Under the pieces are notes generated by a model. That model ran no database searches, was not told the DNA's origin, and was given only the letters and a program-made list of their open reading frames with translations. The position numbers were made by a program, and so were the translations under genes. From the NCBI GenBank assembly GCA_900128395.1, contig LT649354.1, positions 1 to 33,996 of the forward strand: a DNA stretch of 33,996 bases, written 5' to 3'. Below are positions 17,885 to 28,681 of the stretch, piece after piece; within the stretch, counting starts at the first letter, position 1; every line of letters begins with the position of its first letter. Origin of the DNA: Stramenopiles sp. TOSAG23-2. Its lineage: Eukaryota; Sar.

Positions 17885-19960
17885 TTAAAACCGATGACGA
17901 CCAAATCCACTTAAATTACTTTGTCCTTGTTGGTTATTATTATTATTAGAATTATTGCTACCAAATGAGCTAGGTTCAAATCCTCCACCACCACCACTAT
18001 TACCACCACCTAAACCTGTGCCACCACCCATATACTTAGGTTGATACCCACTATTGCTATTGTTCGTATTTGTATTTCCTAAAATGCCAGCGCCGGCACT
18101 TTTGAATCCACGACGTCCACCACTACGTTGTGCACGTGTAGTTGGAACATAGCCACCAGGTTTGTATCCTTGTCGTTGACCACCAGATGGAGGAGCTTGG
18201 CCGTAATTATCGCCGTTGCTACCAAAACCACCACCACCACCAAAATTACTAGTACTACCTGGTACTGGACTGTTGGATTTTCCTGGACCATAACGTGCAA
18301 GACGTGCATATCGGCTGGTGGAGTTGCTGCTGTTCACATTGTTGCTCGAACCTCCTAAATTGTTGTTATTACCGAAATTATAATTTGAATTGCTATTGGA
18401 ACTAAATCCTCCTCCCTGAGCTCTTCCAAAATTATTGTTGTTGCTGTTGTTATTATTATTTCGACTGTTTCTTCCACTACCAAAGCCACTATAATTACTA
18501 TTATTATTGTTGCTGCTAGTATTATTGCTTGAACCCCCTAAAATATCGCCAGTATCAAAGTTACTATTCATTCCAAAACCACTATTTGACGGTTTACCAA
18601 AACCACTATTCTTATCACCACCAAAAGAATATCCCGCTTTTGCCTGTTGTTGAGCATTATTGCTTGAAGTGTTAATATTGCTATTTGTACTTTGACTACT
18701 AGCACCATAATCAAATCCACTTCCTCCTGTACTACCAGTACGATTCGTGGCATTGCTAAGATTGTTATTATTGGAAGATACATTGTTGTTGTTGCTGCTG
18801 CTGCTGCTACTACTATTGTTGTTGTTATTGGAAAAATTGCTATTGGCATTACTATTATTATTCCTACTATTAAAATTACTGCTGCTGCTATTATTGCTTA
18901 ACCTTCCTGCACCAAACGATGAGCTATTATTACTAGACGATAATCCACCTAGATTAGTTAATGGATCATTGTTATTTTGGCTTAGATTTTTCTCTGGCAA
19001 ACCAGGTTTTTCGACACGAGGACGATTAATTTGACTTTGAAATCCAGATTCCATTGACAATGTTTTTGGCGGCGAACCTGTGCCAGATGGTGGTGCTGTC
19101 ATATTGACTTGGAAAAATGGATATTGCAAGCATTGGCTAGCAGTTGGCCTTTTGTGTGGATCAAATTGCAACATATCGCTAATCAATTGAACAGCTTCTG
19201 GGCTGGCATTTGGTATAAGTGAGTTCAAAGGTGTTGGTACAAATTGTGGAAAACGAAAATTCATTTGTGCTGCTAATTTAATACCTTGTGGCCATGATTT
19301 GTTGCTAGGTGATCCTAATACAGAACATATTTTGTATATTTGATCAGCCTCGCTACTACCAGGAAACAAAGGTCGAAGTGTAAATAATTCTGCCATCATG
19401 CAACCAACTGCAAAGACATCAATTGGAGAATTGTATGCTGTGCTACGAAGCAATACTTCTGGTGCACGATACCACCTTGTTGATACATAGTCTGTATATG
19501 GTGGTCTAGACCGTATTTCCCTTGCTAAACCGAAATCAGCAATTTTCACTGTATCGCCCTTTACTAACATATTTTCAGGTTTGATATCACGATGGAAAAA
19601 TCCATGCTTGTGCATGAATGCAAGCCCTTGCAATAGTTGGTATACGATGTTTCTAATACGTGCTTCTGGAAAGGAACGGTCTCTGTTTTTTGTAATTTCA
19701 TATAAATTAGCTTCCATAAATTCAAAAACAAAAAATAATTCGTCGTTTTCACGTATGACTTCTTTTAATTTTACGATGTTTGGATGGTTTAATTTCTTTA
19801 AAGAATTTACTTCTCTTAATTGCATACATTCCTCCCATGTATAAAACTTCTTTTTCATCTTTTTAATAGCAACCACTTCATGAGTTGATCTATTTACAGC
19901 TTTTAATACAGAACCATATGTACCATCACCTAACTGTTTCGTTACTTTGTACCTATTCAT
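17885..19960 (-). CDS. MAK/ICK (RCK-family) ciliary protein kinase
   Basis: I choose the start [16 protein letters not shown] at 19960; an upstream in-frame Met adds only a non-conserved 22-residue leader. The product is 691 aa. The kinase domain (about 4-285) has the Gly loop GDGTYG (11-16), Lys33, HRDIKPEN (123-130), DFG (142-144) and a TDY activation motif (156-158) before [15 protein letters not shown]. This is the pattern of MAK, ICK/CILK1 and MOK kinases, which limit cilium length and control intraflagellar transport turnover at the tip. The activating upstream kinase for this family is CCRK. The 400-residue tail is low-complexity Asn/Ser/Gly with several RGG-like sites near the end ([13 protein letters not shown]). 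It is divergent from DNAAF1 across an 861-base spacer. Confidence 0.9.
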   Translation of the reverse strand: MNRYKVTKQLGDGTYGSVLKAVNRSTHEVVAIKKMKKKFYTWEECMQLREVNSLKKLNHPNIVKLKEVIRENDELFFVFEFMEANLYEITKNRDRSFPEARIRNIVYQLLQGLAFMHKHGFFHRDIKPENMLVKGDTVKIADFGLAREIRSRPPYTDYVSTRWYRAPEVLLRSTAYNSPIDVFAVGCMMAELFTLRPLFPGSSEADQIYKICSVLGSPSNKSWPQGIKLAAQMNFRFPQFVPTPLNSLIPNASPEAVQLISDMLQFDPHKRPTASQCLQYPFFQVNMTAPPSGTGSPPKTLSMESGFQSQINRPRVEKPGLPEKNLSQNNNDPLTNLGGLSSSNNSSSFGAGRLSNNSSSSNFNSRNNNSNANSNFSNNNNNSSSSSSSNNNNVSSNNNNLSNATNRTGSTGGSGFDYGASSQSTNSNINTSSNNAQQQAKAGYSFGGDKNSGFGKPSNSGFGMNSNFDTGDILGGSSNNTSSNNNNSNYSGFGSGRNSRNNNNNSNNNNFGRAQGGGFSSNSNSNYNFGNNNNLGGSSNNVNSSNSTSRYARLARYGPGKSNSPVPGSTSNFGGGGGFGSNGDNYGQAPPSGGQRQGYKPGGYVPTTRAQRSGGRRGFKSAGAGILGNTNTNNSNSGYQPKYMGGGTGLGGGNSGGGGGFEPSSFGSNNSNNNNNQQGQSNLSGFGRHRF

Positions 19961-20074
19961 GTTTATATATATTTTATTATATTCTTGTACTATTAAATTA
20001 AAATAAAATTGTTGTAGTAAACACAAATAATATATATCTATATATATATCTATATCTTAATAATATACAAATGC

Positions 20075-20092
20075 TTGTTACAAATGTAACAA
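20075..20092. promoter_or_regulatory. RFX X-box-like palindrome
   Basis: GTTAC-AAAT-GTAAC at 20077-20090, extended by TT/AA to 7-bp arms, has the 5-4-5 half-site spacing of the RFX X-box (GTTGCCATGGCAAC type). It matches the loose consensus GTHNYYATRRNAAC at 11 of 14 positions. It lies 115 bases upstream of the kinase start and 730 bases from the DNAAF1 start. Function is inferred only. Confidence 0.3.
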
Positions 20093-20540
20093 TAGTATCG
20101 TATATATATATAAATGTAATAATATGGAAGTTATTGACGATGATACAAGTATAAACACATTCATCATCATATTCGTCTGTTTTATTATTATTATATGTTA
20201 CTAATAGTATTGAAAGTATAAATGCAATCCAATTTCAAATAATTTTTAACACATTTAACATGAAATAGCATTACCGGTATTTACAGTTAAACGTCGTTTA
20301 GTTTTTGTTAATTAAATATACACACCAAAATAGTTAAAATCACAAAATATCCAAATATCCAATATTATAGTATGTATTCACAAGCTAATTTAAAAATATA
20401 ATAAAAAAATATCCGAAATAAATGTGCTATACGATGTAGATAATATTGAATAATGTTATAGGTTAAAATGCTAAAATGACAGTAATTAATATAGAACCTT
20501 CCAACAGCACTGGAAGCTTTTTTAATTTCAAACTTTTGTA

Positions 20541-20571
20541 GTGCTAATATGGTGCTAATATGGTGCTAATG
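20541..20571. repeat. Three tandem copies of an 11-bp unit
   Basis: GTGCTAATATG occurs at 20541-20551 and 20552-20562, followed by a partial third copy at 20563-20571, in the DNAAF1 upstream region. Confidence 0.9.
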
Positions 20572-20821
20572 ATTTCAATGATGGTGGTTGTTGTTTGTTG
20601 TTTGAAAACAACTAACAACTGATGTACATATACTTTATACTAATATAATTTCATAGAATAATCAGAGTTGCATATGCGTTTTGTTTTCTTTATGTGTACT
20701 TATGTAAGTCGTTTCCATTTATATCATATCGTATTTAATAAATATACATCGGCGGTATAGAAAATAAGAACATATCAACAAAGTACCAACAAGAAGAAAA
20801 AAGAAGAGATATTAAATAACC

Positions 20822-22177
20822 ATGGTAGAAATGACACCAAAAGCGTTAAAAGATATATGTAAAAAGCATAATTTATATAGCACGCCATCGTTAAATGATA
20901 AACTATATTTACAATATAAAGGTTTTAGCGAAATACAAAACTTGGACGTATATACCGGATTACGTTGTGTATGGCTGGAAGGTAATGGCATACAACATAT
21001 CAAAGGGCTCGAAAAATGTACTGAGTTAAGAACATTGTACTTGCATGAAAATTGTATTGAAAAAATTGAAAATTTGGAGACGTTAGTTCTTTTAGATACT
21101 TTGAATTTGAATAAAAACTGTGTGCAAAAAATTGAAAATTTATCGATGTTACCAAATTTACACAATTTATTATTGTCACATAATAAATTATCAACATATG
21201 AGGACGTTGAGCATTTGAAAGATTGCAAAGGTTTGCAATCGATTGATTTGCAACAGAACAAGATAGATGACATACGTATTTTGGATTTGTTTAAACAAAT
21301 ACCAGATTTACGTGTTATATATTTACAAGGAAATCCAGTTATTAAAAAAATCAAACATTATCGCAAAACTATTACTGCAATGTTACCAACGTTGAAATAT
21401 TTGGATGATCGTCCAATTTTCCCAGAAGATCGTTTACGTGCTGAAGCATTTGCAAAAGGATTAGCAGAAGGTGGTGTCAAAGCAGGGCAAGCTGCTGAAC
21501 GTGCTGAGATCAAACGTCAACGCGAGGAGAAAAAAAGGAAAGAAGAAGAAAATTTTCAACAATTTGAAGAAATGTTACGAAATGCACGATTAGAACGTGA
21601 AGCAAAAAAAGCAGAAGAAGAGAAACAAAAGGAAGAGGCAGCAAAATTAGGCGCTACAACAACAACAACAACCAATAGCAAGGAAACAACAAACATGCCA
21701 TCTGCAATTGAAACGGCACAAAAAGGTGAAATGAATCCATTTTCTGGTGAAAAAGTTGTTCCAACAAAGGAAAATGAATTATTAAAACAAGCACGAGAGG
21801 AACGTGTCAACGAGTTGATGAAAGGTGCTGGTGCGCCACCACCTGCACCATCGACTGCAAAAACAAATGGAGTAGCACCACCACTTCCCCCTCCTAGTAC
21901 AAACAATGCCAAAACAACAAATAATAGCAATGTAGGTGAAAGTGAAAAAAATGATTCTGATATTTTTGGTGATGATGATGCAGATGATGATGCTGTCAAT
22001 AGTGCATTAGAACTTAATGCCGCTGCATATGGTGTAGACATGGATTCCATCCGACGTGAAATAGGCATTGTACGTCCAAAAACGGCAACAACTCAACCAG
22101 CAAAGAAGAAGGTGATGAAAAAAAAAGAAGTGGTAGTAGAAGCACCCGCAGAAACAGAAGTGGAAGAGTTGGATTAA
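20822..22177 (+). CDS. DNAAF1: Dynein axonemal assembly factor 1 (DNAAF1/LRRC50/ODA7)
   Basis: A 451-aa cytoplasmic factor needed to pre-assemble outer and inner dynein arms before import into flagella. The N-terminal motif [32 protein letters not shown] is characteristic of the family. About six SDS22-type LRRs follow (about 40-180), for example [40 protein letters not shown] and [17 protein letters not shown]. An LRR cap ends in the typical [34 protein letters not shown]. After that comes a charged coiled coil (about 215-285) and a low-complexity tail with polyproline (PPPAPS, PLPPPS), an acidic DDDADDDA patch and a basic end. The cap and the D-R-P-I/V-F motif are intact. The ATG context is aaccATGg. 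Presence of this gene argues that the organism builds motile cilia. Confidence 0.93.
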   Translation: MVEMTPKALKDICKKHNLYSTPSLNDKLYLQYKGFSEIQNLDVYTGLRCVWLEGNGIQHIKGLEKCTELRTLYLHENCIEKIENLETLVLLDTLNLNKNCVQKIENLSMLPNLHNLLLSHNKLSTYEDVEHLKDCKGLQSIDLQQNKIDDIRILDLFKQIPDLRVIYLQGNPVIKKIKHYRKTITAMLPTLKYLDDRPIFPEDRLRAEAFAKGLAEGGVKAGQAAERAEIKRQREEKKRKEEENFQQFEEMLRNARLEREAKKAEEEKQKEEAAKLGATTTTTTNSKETTNMPSAIETAQKGEMNPFSGEKVVPTKENELLKQAREERVNELMKGAGAPPPAPSTAKTNGVAPPLPPPSTNNAKTTNNSNVGESEKNDSDIFGDDDADDDAVNSALELNAAAYGVDMDSIRREIGIVRPKTATTQPAKKKVMKKKEVVVEAPAETEVEELD

Positions 22178-22475
22178 TTTACGACGTCGTACATTTTACG
22201 ACACAGAGAATATTAAAATAAAAAATTATATATATATATATATCATATACGAATTCGTAAAAATTATTTATTTTATTATTTTATATAAATCTTAATAAAC
22301 TAAAAAAATATATTGATTAATATTTATATATTGATAAAGCTTTAATAAATTATTTTTTAAAAAAATATTATAAAATACACACACACACGGTAGTGATATA
22401 TAATACACAACACATTTTATCTAATATCTCATAATAACAATATAACACACACACACACACACACATTTATAAATC
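22178..22475. other. Convergent intergenic region with TA and AC microsatellites
   Basis: This AT-rich spacer contains a TA run near 22219-22234 and an AC run at 22445-22464 just past the HAUS7-like stop codon. Confidence 0.5.
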
Positions 22476-23378
22476 TCATGCAGTTGCAATTTCCTGATGA
22501 TGATTTGATTGTGAAGTTGAATAATATGTTAATGAATCCATTATTTCTCGTATGCGTTTTAAATTTTTTAATAAGCCTAAAAGTCCTTCCAAGTCTTTAT
22601 TTGGTTTATCAAATGAATCCATTTCAATACTGTTATTTTTTCGCTGCTGTACATTCTTCGTCTTAGGTAATTTCCAATTATTAAATTCTTGCATGTTGCG
22701 ACTTAATAGATTCATTTCTTCTTTCAATGTAGTAGACGTTAATTCTGTTACACGTTTTATATCATCAATTGAAGGACGTTTTACTAAATTGCCTTTTTTC
22801 ACTTTTGCTAATTCATTTTCCAATTCAACAGTTTTTAATCTCATTTGGTGTAATTCATTTTTTAATCTTTCTAAATCTTCATGTATATATCTACCTTTTG
22901 AATCTATTAAATCTGCTTTACTGAATTCAGCTGAAATCATATCTTTAATATCTGGTGGAAAGACATTGCACTGTTTTGAAAATACGTCTTCCATATTTGA
23001 CGTGATTAAATCCATCAGAGCATCATCCGTTTGACTTGATATTCCATTATTATATGCTTTTATTGTTTCAATAAGTTGTAATAAATTTTCTAAATCTTCT
23101 TGCAATATTTGCTTTTTTAAAGTTGAGAGATTTTTTACTTTTTCAGAAGTAATTGCAACTTTCGGGACTCCCATCATATCAACCCAATCATGCAAGCGAT
23201 CTTCCGTCACTACGGTAACCTTTTCGCCATTATCTGGTATTTCTTGAAAACGTAAATACAACCAACGAAGTAGTTTGAATCTATCTGGTCCACGGTGTGG
23301 TGCCCTCAATACATGTGGTGGACAACCAATAGTAACTAATGTTTTCCTAATTGTAATTTTTAATTGTTCAATATTCAT
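22476..23378 (-). CDS. HAUS augmin-like complex subunit 7-like protein
   Basis: I place the start at ATG 23378 (MNIEQL), giving 300 aa; the further upstream extension lacks an ATG. The N-terminus reads LVTIGCPPHVLRAPHRGPDRFKLLRWLYLRFQEIP. It resembles the calponin-homology-like head of HAUS7 (a 'L.CP' motif, then 'R..LL.W'). A helical region with LHDWVDMMGVP and LQEDLENLLQLIETI follows, then a C-terminal coiled coil (about 165-285) including LERLKNELHQMRLKTVELENELAKV. Augmin recruits gamma-tubulin to spindle microtubules for branching nucleation. This is a family guess from sequence style, and other CH-like plus coiled-coil proteins (NDC80-like, IFT-like) are alternatives. It converges with DNAAF1 (298-base gap). 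Confidence 0.5.
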   Translation of the reverse strand: MNIEQLKITIRKTLVTIGCPPHVLRAPHRGPDRFKLLRWLYLRFQEIPDNGEKVTVVTEDRLHDWVDMMGVPKVAITSEKVKNLSTLKKQILQEDLENLLQLIETIKAYNNGISSQTDDALMDLITSNMEDVFSKQCNVFPPDIKDMISAEFSKADLIDSKGRYIHEDLERLKNELHQMRLKTVELENELAKVKKGNLVKRPSIDDIKRVTELTSTTLKEEMNLLSRNMQEFNNWKLPKTKNVQQRKNNSIEMDSFDKPNKDLEGLLGLLKNLKRIREIMDSLTYYSTSQSNHHQEIATA

Positions 23379-23954
23379 ATTGCAACGATTTGTAATCCTA
23401 TTTTTTAATATTATAAACAAAATAAAATATATAAAAGCAACTATAACTTGTAGTGATCTTGCTTTAGATATATATATTATCGTCGTCTACACACTTATCA
23501 CTCTTCACTCTTCTTCTTCTTTACATTTTTATTTCTTTTGAGAATTTTAAATTTTAAATTTTAAAATATATAAATAATAATAATAAAAATTATACCATTA
23601 AGGTAAATTAGAATTTTGAAGGATAGCGTTTGTACAAAATAAAACGTAAGCAATACCTTAATAATTAACACCTCTTCTTTTTCTACGTAGCTAGAGCTAC
23701 CTGGTATTTATATTATATTGTTTGCTATTACAGAGCTAGATACATGTTTGCCTTAATGAATTCAGACCCTAAATTGTGGTGGAATAGCACGACCATCTTG
23801 TATACTTTCACTACCTATCTGAATTACAGGGGATTTAGACGAGAGACGAGGACTAGAATCTGGTTAAGGGAAAATAAACTACAAGGCTTATATAGGCGTG
23901 AGCGTATGAGAGTGTATAAAACTGTAACAATAAGTAAAGCACTAAACTTCTATT

Positions 23955-23994
<40 letters not shown>

Positions 23995-24113
23995 ATTATT
24001 ATTATTTATTTTTTTTTTGTTGGCTGGTTGGCCTGGTTTAGGTTGGGATGTTGGGATTTGGGATTATTAATACCAGGATTATTGTGAAAAATTAAAAAAA
24101 AAAAAACAACAAA

Positions 24114-24156
<43 letters not shown>

Positions 24157-24358
24157 ATTATTATTAGACTGTGCGACTGCACGAATGCCACAGGTTATTT
24201 ACAATTTGTATTATATTATAAATATTTTGCTAAAAAAGCTTTCGTGCGCTTGTTGGACAACACAAAAAAGAAACATTTTTTCTCCACCAATTGTGCGTGT
24301 AATTCAATTCAACAGAATACAATACAATTCAATTCAATTGATTACCACCATCACCAAC
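23379..24358. other. Intergenic with a long poly-A flanked segment
   Basis: No supported gene is present. A minus-strand T-rich leader lies near 23500-23560. A37 (23956-23992) and A36 (24119-24154) runs flank a GT-rich segment. The region from 24295 to 24358 is an A/C-rich leader of CAATTC-type repeats before the ATG at 24359. Confidence 0.55.
23956..24166. repeat. Poly-A segment flanked by direct repeats, possible retroposed insert
   Basis: A run of 37 A followed by GAATTATTATTA (to 24004) is matched 162 bases later by 36 A followed by the same 12 bases (to 24166). The intervening segment is G/T-rich, including TGGTTGGCCTGG at 24025-24036, and ends in A-rich sequence. A poly-A ending insert between direct repeats fits LINE-type retroposition, or an assembly error at the homopolymer. 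Confidence 0.6.
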
Positions 24359-25714
24359 ATGAGCTCTTTGGCAATAAATATAGTGCCAGATGATAAAGTA
24401 TCGATAGTAGCAGGGCCGTTTACAGGAAACCCAATTACAGCAATGAATATATGTTGGGCCATGCCAGTAACAACAACTGCTAATAATGATAATAATAATA
24501 ATAATAGTAATAATAATAGGAATGATAAGACAAATAACAATGATATGAAAGATATCGATGGTGCAGTCATAATTGGACATGCTAATGGCGCTGCAAATAT
24601 TTATTCAGAAAATGCTTCAATATTGTCACAAGAGGAAGAGAGAAAACTAATGTTGCAACAACAAGATAGCGATGACAAGAATATTATTATAAAATGGAAA
24701 AAACAACGTATGCAACCACATCGTGTGTGGTTACGACGAAAAATAACAACAAAATTAGATGAAGCTATAGTCGGCATTGAATGTGATTGTACAAATTGCT
24801 ATCTAGTAGTTGGTATTAAACGAGCATTAGAAATCAATGTTTCAGATCGTAGGAAAGTAAAACAAACTAGTTTTCGTTTCGGAAAGAAAGTTTATGGCCC
24901 AAAACGAAGGCATAGTACTTTTGGTCATATTTGTAATAAAAAAATTGTATGTATACAATGTCAAGGCTCATCTTATTTTATAGATTATCAAAACAATACC
25001 GAAGGTTTAATATCTACATCAAAAATAAATATTGTACAGGAAGCATATATAAGTGATTTTGATGGCAATAAAATATTAGTAGTTGAAAAAGATGATGAAT
25101 CCATGGAATTTCGTATACATGTAGAATATGTTTTTGAGAAAGATGATGAGGAAGAAGATACTACAAATGATAATAATAATAATAATAATAATGATAATAC
25201 AAATACTACTACTACTACTGCTGATACTGATGATAATAATAAGGATGATGATAATGACGATGATGAAAGCGAAGATGAATTTGAAAATGTAGTATTGGAA
25301 TATAATTTAACCAGAGAACCATGGGGATTTAAATTAGTGTCTACAAATGCATTTTCAACTATTGAATCTGATCGTATTATTACTTTATTTCATTCAAAAA
25401 CATTGGAACAATTATATGAACCTTTAAAGTTGGATTCTAGAATAGTAACATTTACTGTTATTAAAAACAATAATCCAAAGAAACACATGTTATTGTTTAT
25501 TTGTCGTGATCACACGTTGAAACTGTATTTAAATGGTAAAATTGTTATGTCTAATTTATTGCCCAGTAATACTATTCATTCCTTTGCAATGAGTTTACCA
25601 TATTTATGTGTATGTGATATAAGTGTTCATGGTAAATTTTTTTATAATGATGATAATTACCTATATCAATATGGTATACCTGACGAGATGTTAAAAATTT
25701 TAACAACTGATTAA
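24359..25714 (+). CDS. Probable beta-propeller protein of unknown function
   Basis: I prefer the ATG at 24359 (MSSLAINIVPDDKVSIVAGPF, context accaacATG), giving 451 aa. An upstream in-frame ATG at 24185 would add 58 unconserved residues encoded just after a poly-A tract. The protein has repeating short beta-strand blocks, such as DGAVIIGHANGAANIYS, AIVGIECDCTNCYLVVGI, HICNKKIVCIQCQGSSYFIDY, DRIITLFHSKTLEQLY and MLLFICRDHTLKLYLNGK. They suggest a WD40-like or CNH/VPS-type propeller without clear WD dipeptides. It is interrupted by an Asn/Asp/Thr low-complexity insert (about 265-310). No transmembrane segment is seen. I do not recognise the orthologue. Confidence 0.75.
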   Translation: MSSLAINIVPDDKVSIVAGPFTGNPITAMNICWAMPVTTTANNDNNNNNSNNNRNDKTNNNDMKDIDGAVIIGHANGAANIYSENASILSQEEERKLMLQQQDSDDKNIIIKWKKQRMQPHRVWLRRKITTKLDEAIVGIECDCTNCYLVVGIKRALEINVSDRRKVKQTSFRFGKKVYGPKRRHSTFGHICNKKIVCIQCQGSSYFIDYQNNTEGLISTSKINIVQEAYISDFDGNKILVVEKDDESMEFRIHVEYVFEKDDEEEDTTNDNNNNNNNDNTNTTTTTADTDDNNKDDDNDDDESEDEFENVVLEYNLTREPWGFKLVSTNAFSTIESDRIITLFHSKTLEQLYEPLKLDSRIVTFTVIKNNNPKKHMLLFICRDHTLKLYLNGKIVMSNLLPSNTIHSFAMSLPYLCVCDISVHGKFFYNDDNYLYQYGIPDEMLKILTTD

Positions 25715-26109
25715 AACAAAATAAATACACTGTTGTGTGTGTGTGTGTGTGTGTATAGGAGAGAAAAAGGGAGTAGTTGATATAATACGCGTTCGTACAC
25801 ACGTAATAATTTAGTTTAACGCATCATTAATTTTTTTAGTTTTTTAATTTAAATCATGATTAATTCTATTATACTCTTCCAAAAGAATACAATAACTGAG
25901 GCAATAATATCTATCTCACACTCTCACACTAGGGTGTTAATGACTCTAATATTATATATGATATTACATGTATATAAACACACAAATAATTTTTTGTATT
26001 TCGTACACCGTATACATTTTTTAACAAAAGCACACGTTTTTAACTTACTACCCTCGCTCGCACGATGGGGTTGGCCGTACGCATAGTTACTATCTATATT
26101 TTTATTTAT
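25715..26109. other. Convergent intergenic region with TG microsatellite
   Basis: A 395-base spacer with a TG run at 25734-25754. An AATAAA signal lies about 6 bases after the propeller-gene stop. A less AT-rich patch (CTCGCTCGCACGATGGGG) lies near 26053-26070. I see no gene. Confidence 0.5.
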
Positions 26110-27459
26110 TTATTTATTATAACTTGATAAATTATCTTGAACCATATTTCTTCCTGTAATATATTTTTCTGCTTCATGTGTATTCAATGGCAATACATCT
26201 TTAATTTCTTTATTCAACGGTTCTAAATGTAAATTTAAAGCAAATGTGAAATGAAAAACATTTGAAAGATACGACGTGCAATCTTCTGGATTGACAACAA
26301 ATGCTTCTGTTTCAACATGTACAATTGCATGTTCTCCACTACCTTCAATATTATTTGAGCTGTAACTCACATGGCTTACGAATTTAACTAAATTGCCAAT
26401 GTCAACTGGACGTTTAAATGTTACTCTTTCTAATTCAAGAAAATGAGGACGGCTACCACCAAATAAATAACATGTACTAAACGCAGCTTCAAATGCTCTG
26501 CGCATTAAAAATCCTCCAAATATTTTATTGTTCATATTTCGATGTTGAGGATGCATCAATGTTGTATTTTCTGTCCTGGTTCTATACATAGGCATCATAT
26601 TTCCATCTGCAAGCGCTGGCATATCCTTCATAATATTTGCTTGAGTTTTTAATTCTTGAATTTCATCTTTATGTTTTTTAATAGCTTCTGGATCTTCAGG
26701 AGCGTTTCTTAATGCCTTTCTTTCTTGATCTAATAAATCAAATTTATTATACAGTGCTTTTTCCTCCTCGGTTTCTGGCTCAATTCTATTTATTTCCATT
26801 GATTTACCAGTAGCAGGATTTCGTGCAACAAAAGTGAAATTTGCATCGATTAGCCGAGTATTACAATCAGCATTTGATAACACAAGGTTAATTACCATCG
26901 AAGAACGTCCAGTCCAAGCAACTGAACCTATTAAATCAATATCACAATCCATAGTAAACCTGTTTAACATTTTCATATTATCAACAGATGCTGTTACCAA
27001 TGACGGGAACATAGTGTTTGGATTATCATCTTTGCAATGATGAAATGCAACATTGCCTGCTAATGCATCTAAATCTTCAAGTACTCTACCATGACGTATA
27101 TATCCCCATGCATTTGCATATTGGTCTTTCAATGTTGGAGCTGTCTTAAATGCATATTGCATCTTTGTACGAGATTCAGATGGATTTTTCGTTAAAATTT
27201 CAGGCAATGATAATTCTGACAATTTCTCTTTAGTAATTGTTTCCATTTTTTTACTCGCTGATCGTTTTCTCCATAAAGTTTCAGTAATTGGAGAGTGATG
27301 CACGCCGGCAAAAAGATCTTTATCATCATTATTATTTGAGGAAGCAGCAGATGATGAAAAATAATATTTCAAATAATTTCTTGCAGTAGATGTTCCTAAC
27401 AAGGTAAATGATCCATAATTTTGTTTAAAACAATTTCTCGTTAGTTTTATCATCATCAT
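26110..27459 (-). CDS. Mitochondrial acyl-CoA thioesterase, ACOT9-like
   Basis: A 449-aa double-hotdog thioesterase that hydrolyses acyl-CoA to free acid and CoA. The N-terminal 44 residues contain Lys/Arg and Ser but no acid, ending in a Ser-rich stretch, consistent with a mitochondrial targeting peptide. Hotdog 1 spans about 115-230 (YIRHGRVLEDLDALAGNVAFHH, then SVDNMKML and DIDLIGSVAWTGRSSM). A charged linker follows (about 230-290). Hotdog 2 spans about 300-430 with NKIFGGFLMRRAFE (GGFLMR 315-320), the FGGSRP motif, VTFKRPVDIGNLV and STYLSNVFHFTF-like C-terminal strands. The repeat arrangement and both HG/GG helices match the ACOT9/ACOT10 family. Length is close to the human protein. All motifs appear intact. 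Confidence 0.9.
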   Translation of the reverse strand: MMMIKLTRNCFKQNYGSFTLLGTSTARNYLKYYFSSSAASSNNNDDKDLFAGVHHSPITETLWRKRSASKKMETITKEKLSELSLPEILTKNPSESRTKMQYAFKTAPTLKDQYANAWGYIRHGRVLEDLDALAGNVAFHHCKDDNPNTMFPSLVTASVDNMKMLNRFTMDCDIDLIGSVAWTGRSSMVINLVLSNADCNTRLIDANFTFVARNPATGKSMEINRIEPETEEEKALYNKFDLLDQERKALRNAPEDPEAIKKHKDEIQELKTQANIMKDMPALADGNMMPMYRTRTENTTLMHPQHRNMNNKIFGGFLMRRAFEAAFSTCYLFGGSRPHFLELERVTFKRPVDIGNLVKFVSHVSYSSNNIEGSGEHAIVHVETEAFVVNPEDCTSYLSNVFHFTFALNLHLEPLNKEIKDVLPLNTHEAEKYITGRNMVQDNLSSYNK

Positions 27460-28165
27460 TGTGATTACGACGAATGCGTTTTGTTATTATTGTTTTATCC
27501 TGTATTGCTAGTATGTAAGAAGATACGTGATCTTTTTTTTTTTATGAAGATACAATCTATATAAAGTTGCTAAAAAAATGGCCAAATGTGTGTGCGAAAA
27601 AGTGTGCCGAGCGAGATTTACCTTAACCTATTTAATGGACCTAAAGTACAGTAGGCGATTGAAATAGCATGGTATAGTCTACAAAAATGTGTGCTAAGCG
27701 GCGTATGCAGTATGCACGTATTTATTATACATGAACTGCATGTAAGAATACAAAATCACCCCAATCTCGTGGAGCCAGGTGAATACCATTAGAGGTAATC
27801 TAACACGTATGTAGATATAGGAGAGGAAAAAGAGGAAAATGAGGTGATCCTTTTTCGGTATTTCAAAAAAAAGAGGGGGTTGATTGTGTTTTTGTAAACT
27901 GTGTAGTGCTAATTAGACTAATACGCATGTTAATATTTACGCATGTAGCATGTAACGATGTGTAATTATAAATAGATATAAAATATGTACATATAAATAA
28001 AACATATACATTCATATTTGTACCAGATAGAAAGAAAGAAAACATACAAAAGTAGAAAACATTCTTGCTTATTGTACGTCATAAATATAATAAGAGTCGT
28101 CATTTGAATAACATATTTAAATATATTGAAACTATACCACATTTGGCCCAATTGAAACAAATAAA

Positions 28166-28326
28166 CAGTTTTAGAATTTGCACATTTTGCGATCATTCTA
28201 TCACACATATTAGAATATAGTTTTGGAATTTGCATATTTTGCGATCATTCTATATATCTATCTATCGCACAAATATAGTTTTGGAATTTGCACATTTTGC
28301 AATCATTCTATATATCTATCACACAT
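28166..28326. repeat. Three imperfect tandem repeats, about 52-58 bp
   Basis: Units begin near 28166, 28218 and 28276 and share AGTTTTRGAATTTGCAYATTTTGCRATCATTCTAT, followed by variable TATC/CACA spacers. The small differences between copies show an older array than the perfect two-copy duplications elsewhere. Confidence 0.85.
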
Positions 28327-28653
28327 CGTACGAATTGTACGTACGTAGAACGTACGAAATAAAAAAAAAATAAAAACGTAAAAACAAAATATATTACACA
28401 CTTTTACACACTTTTATTAAACTTTTAAAATTATTGCACACCTTACTTAACTCTTCACATTTTTTCTATTCGTATATAATCTTCTAATGGAAACAATATC
28501 ATACTTGTTTATTTTCTTTTAATATCGTACCAACTTCATTCATATCTCATACTGTGGATATAATTTTTACATGGCACACGCCCCTGTAATTCCATGCTAA
28601 TATATTTGGTAGTGTCTAGTATAAAAGATATAGGGTGGCACACGCTTTTTTTT

Positions 28654-28681
28654 TTCGGGCCGAAATGCATTTCGGCCCGAA
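28654..28681. repeat. 28-nt perfect palindrome
   Basis: TTCGGGCCGAAATG followed by CATTTCGGCCCGAA forms 14-nt arms with no spacer. It is GC-richer than its surroundings and follows an 11-T run. Confidence 0.95.

Larger units (their letters stand above)
19961..20821. other. Shared divergent promoter of MAK-like kinase and DNAAF1
   Basis: The 861-base spacer contains TA microsatellites (near 20030-20050 and 20100-20112), an RFX X-box-like palindrome and an 11-bp tandem repeat. The last 60 bases before the DNAAF1 ATG are A-rich and CAA-containing. I see no RNA gene. Confidence 0.55.

Noticed and set aside
18568-19034. Leu-rich and Ile/Val-rich frames in antisense to the kinase tail
   Set aside because: They arise from the Asn/Ser codon repeats of the MAK-like kinase read in other frames.
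23744-24070. Plus-strand frame of 108 codons
   Set aside because: It runs through a poly-A tract encoding polylysine, and neither side shows conserved motifs.
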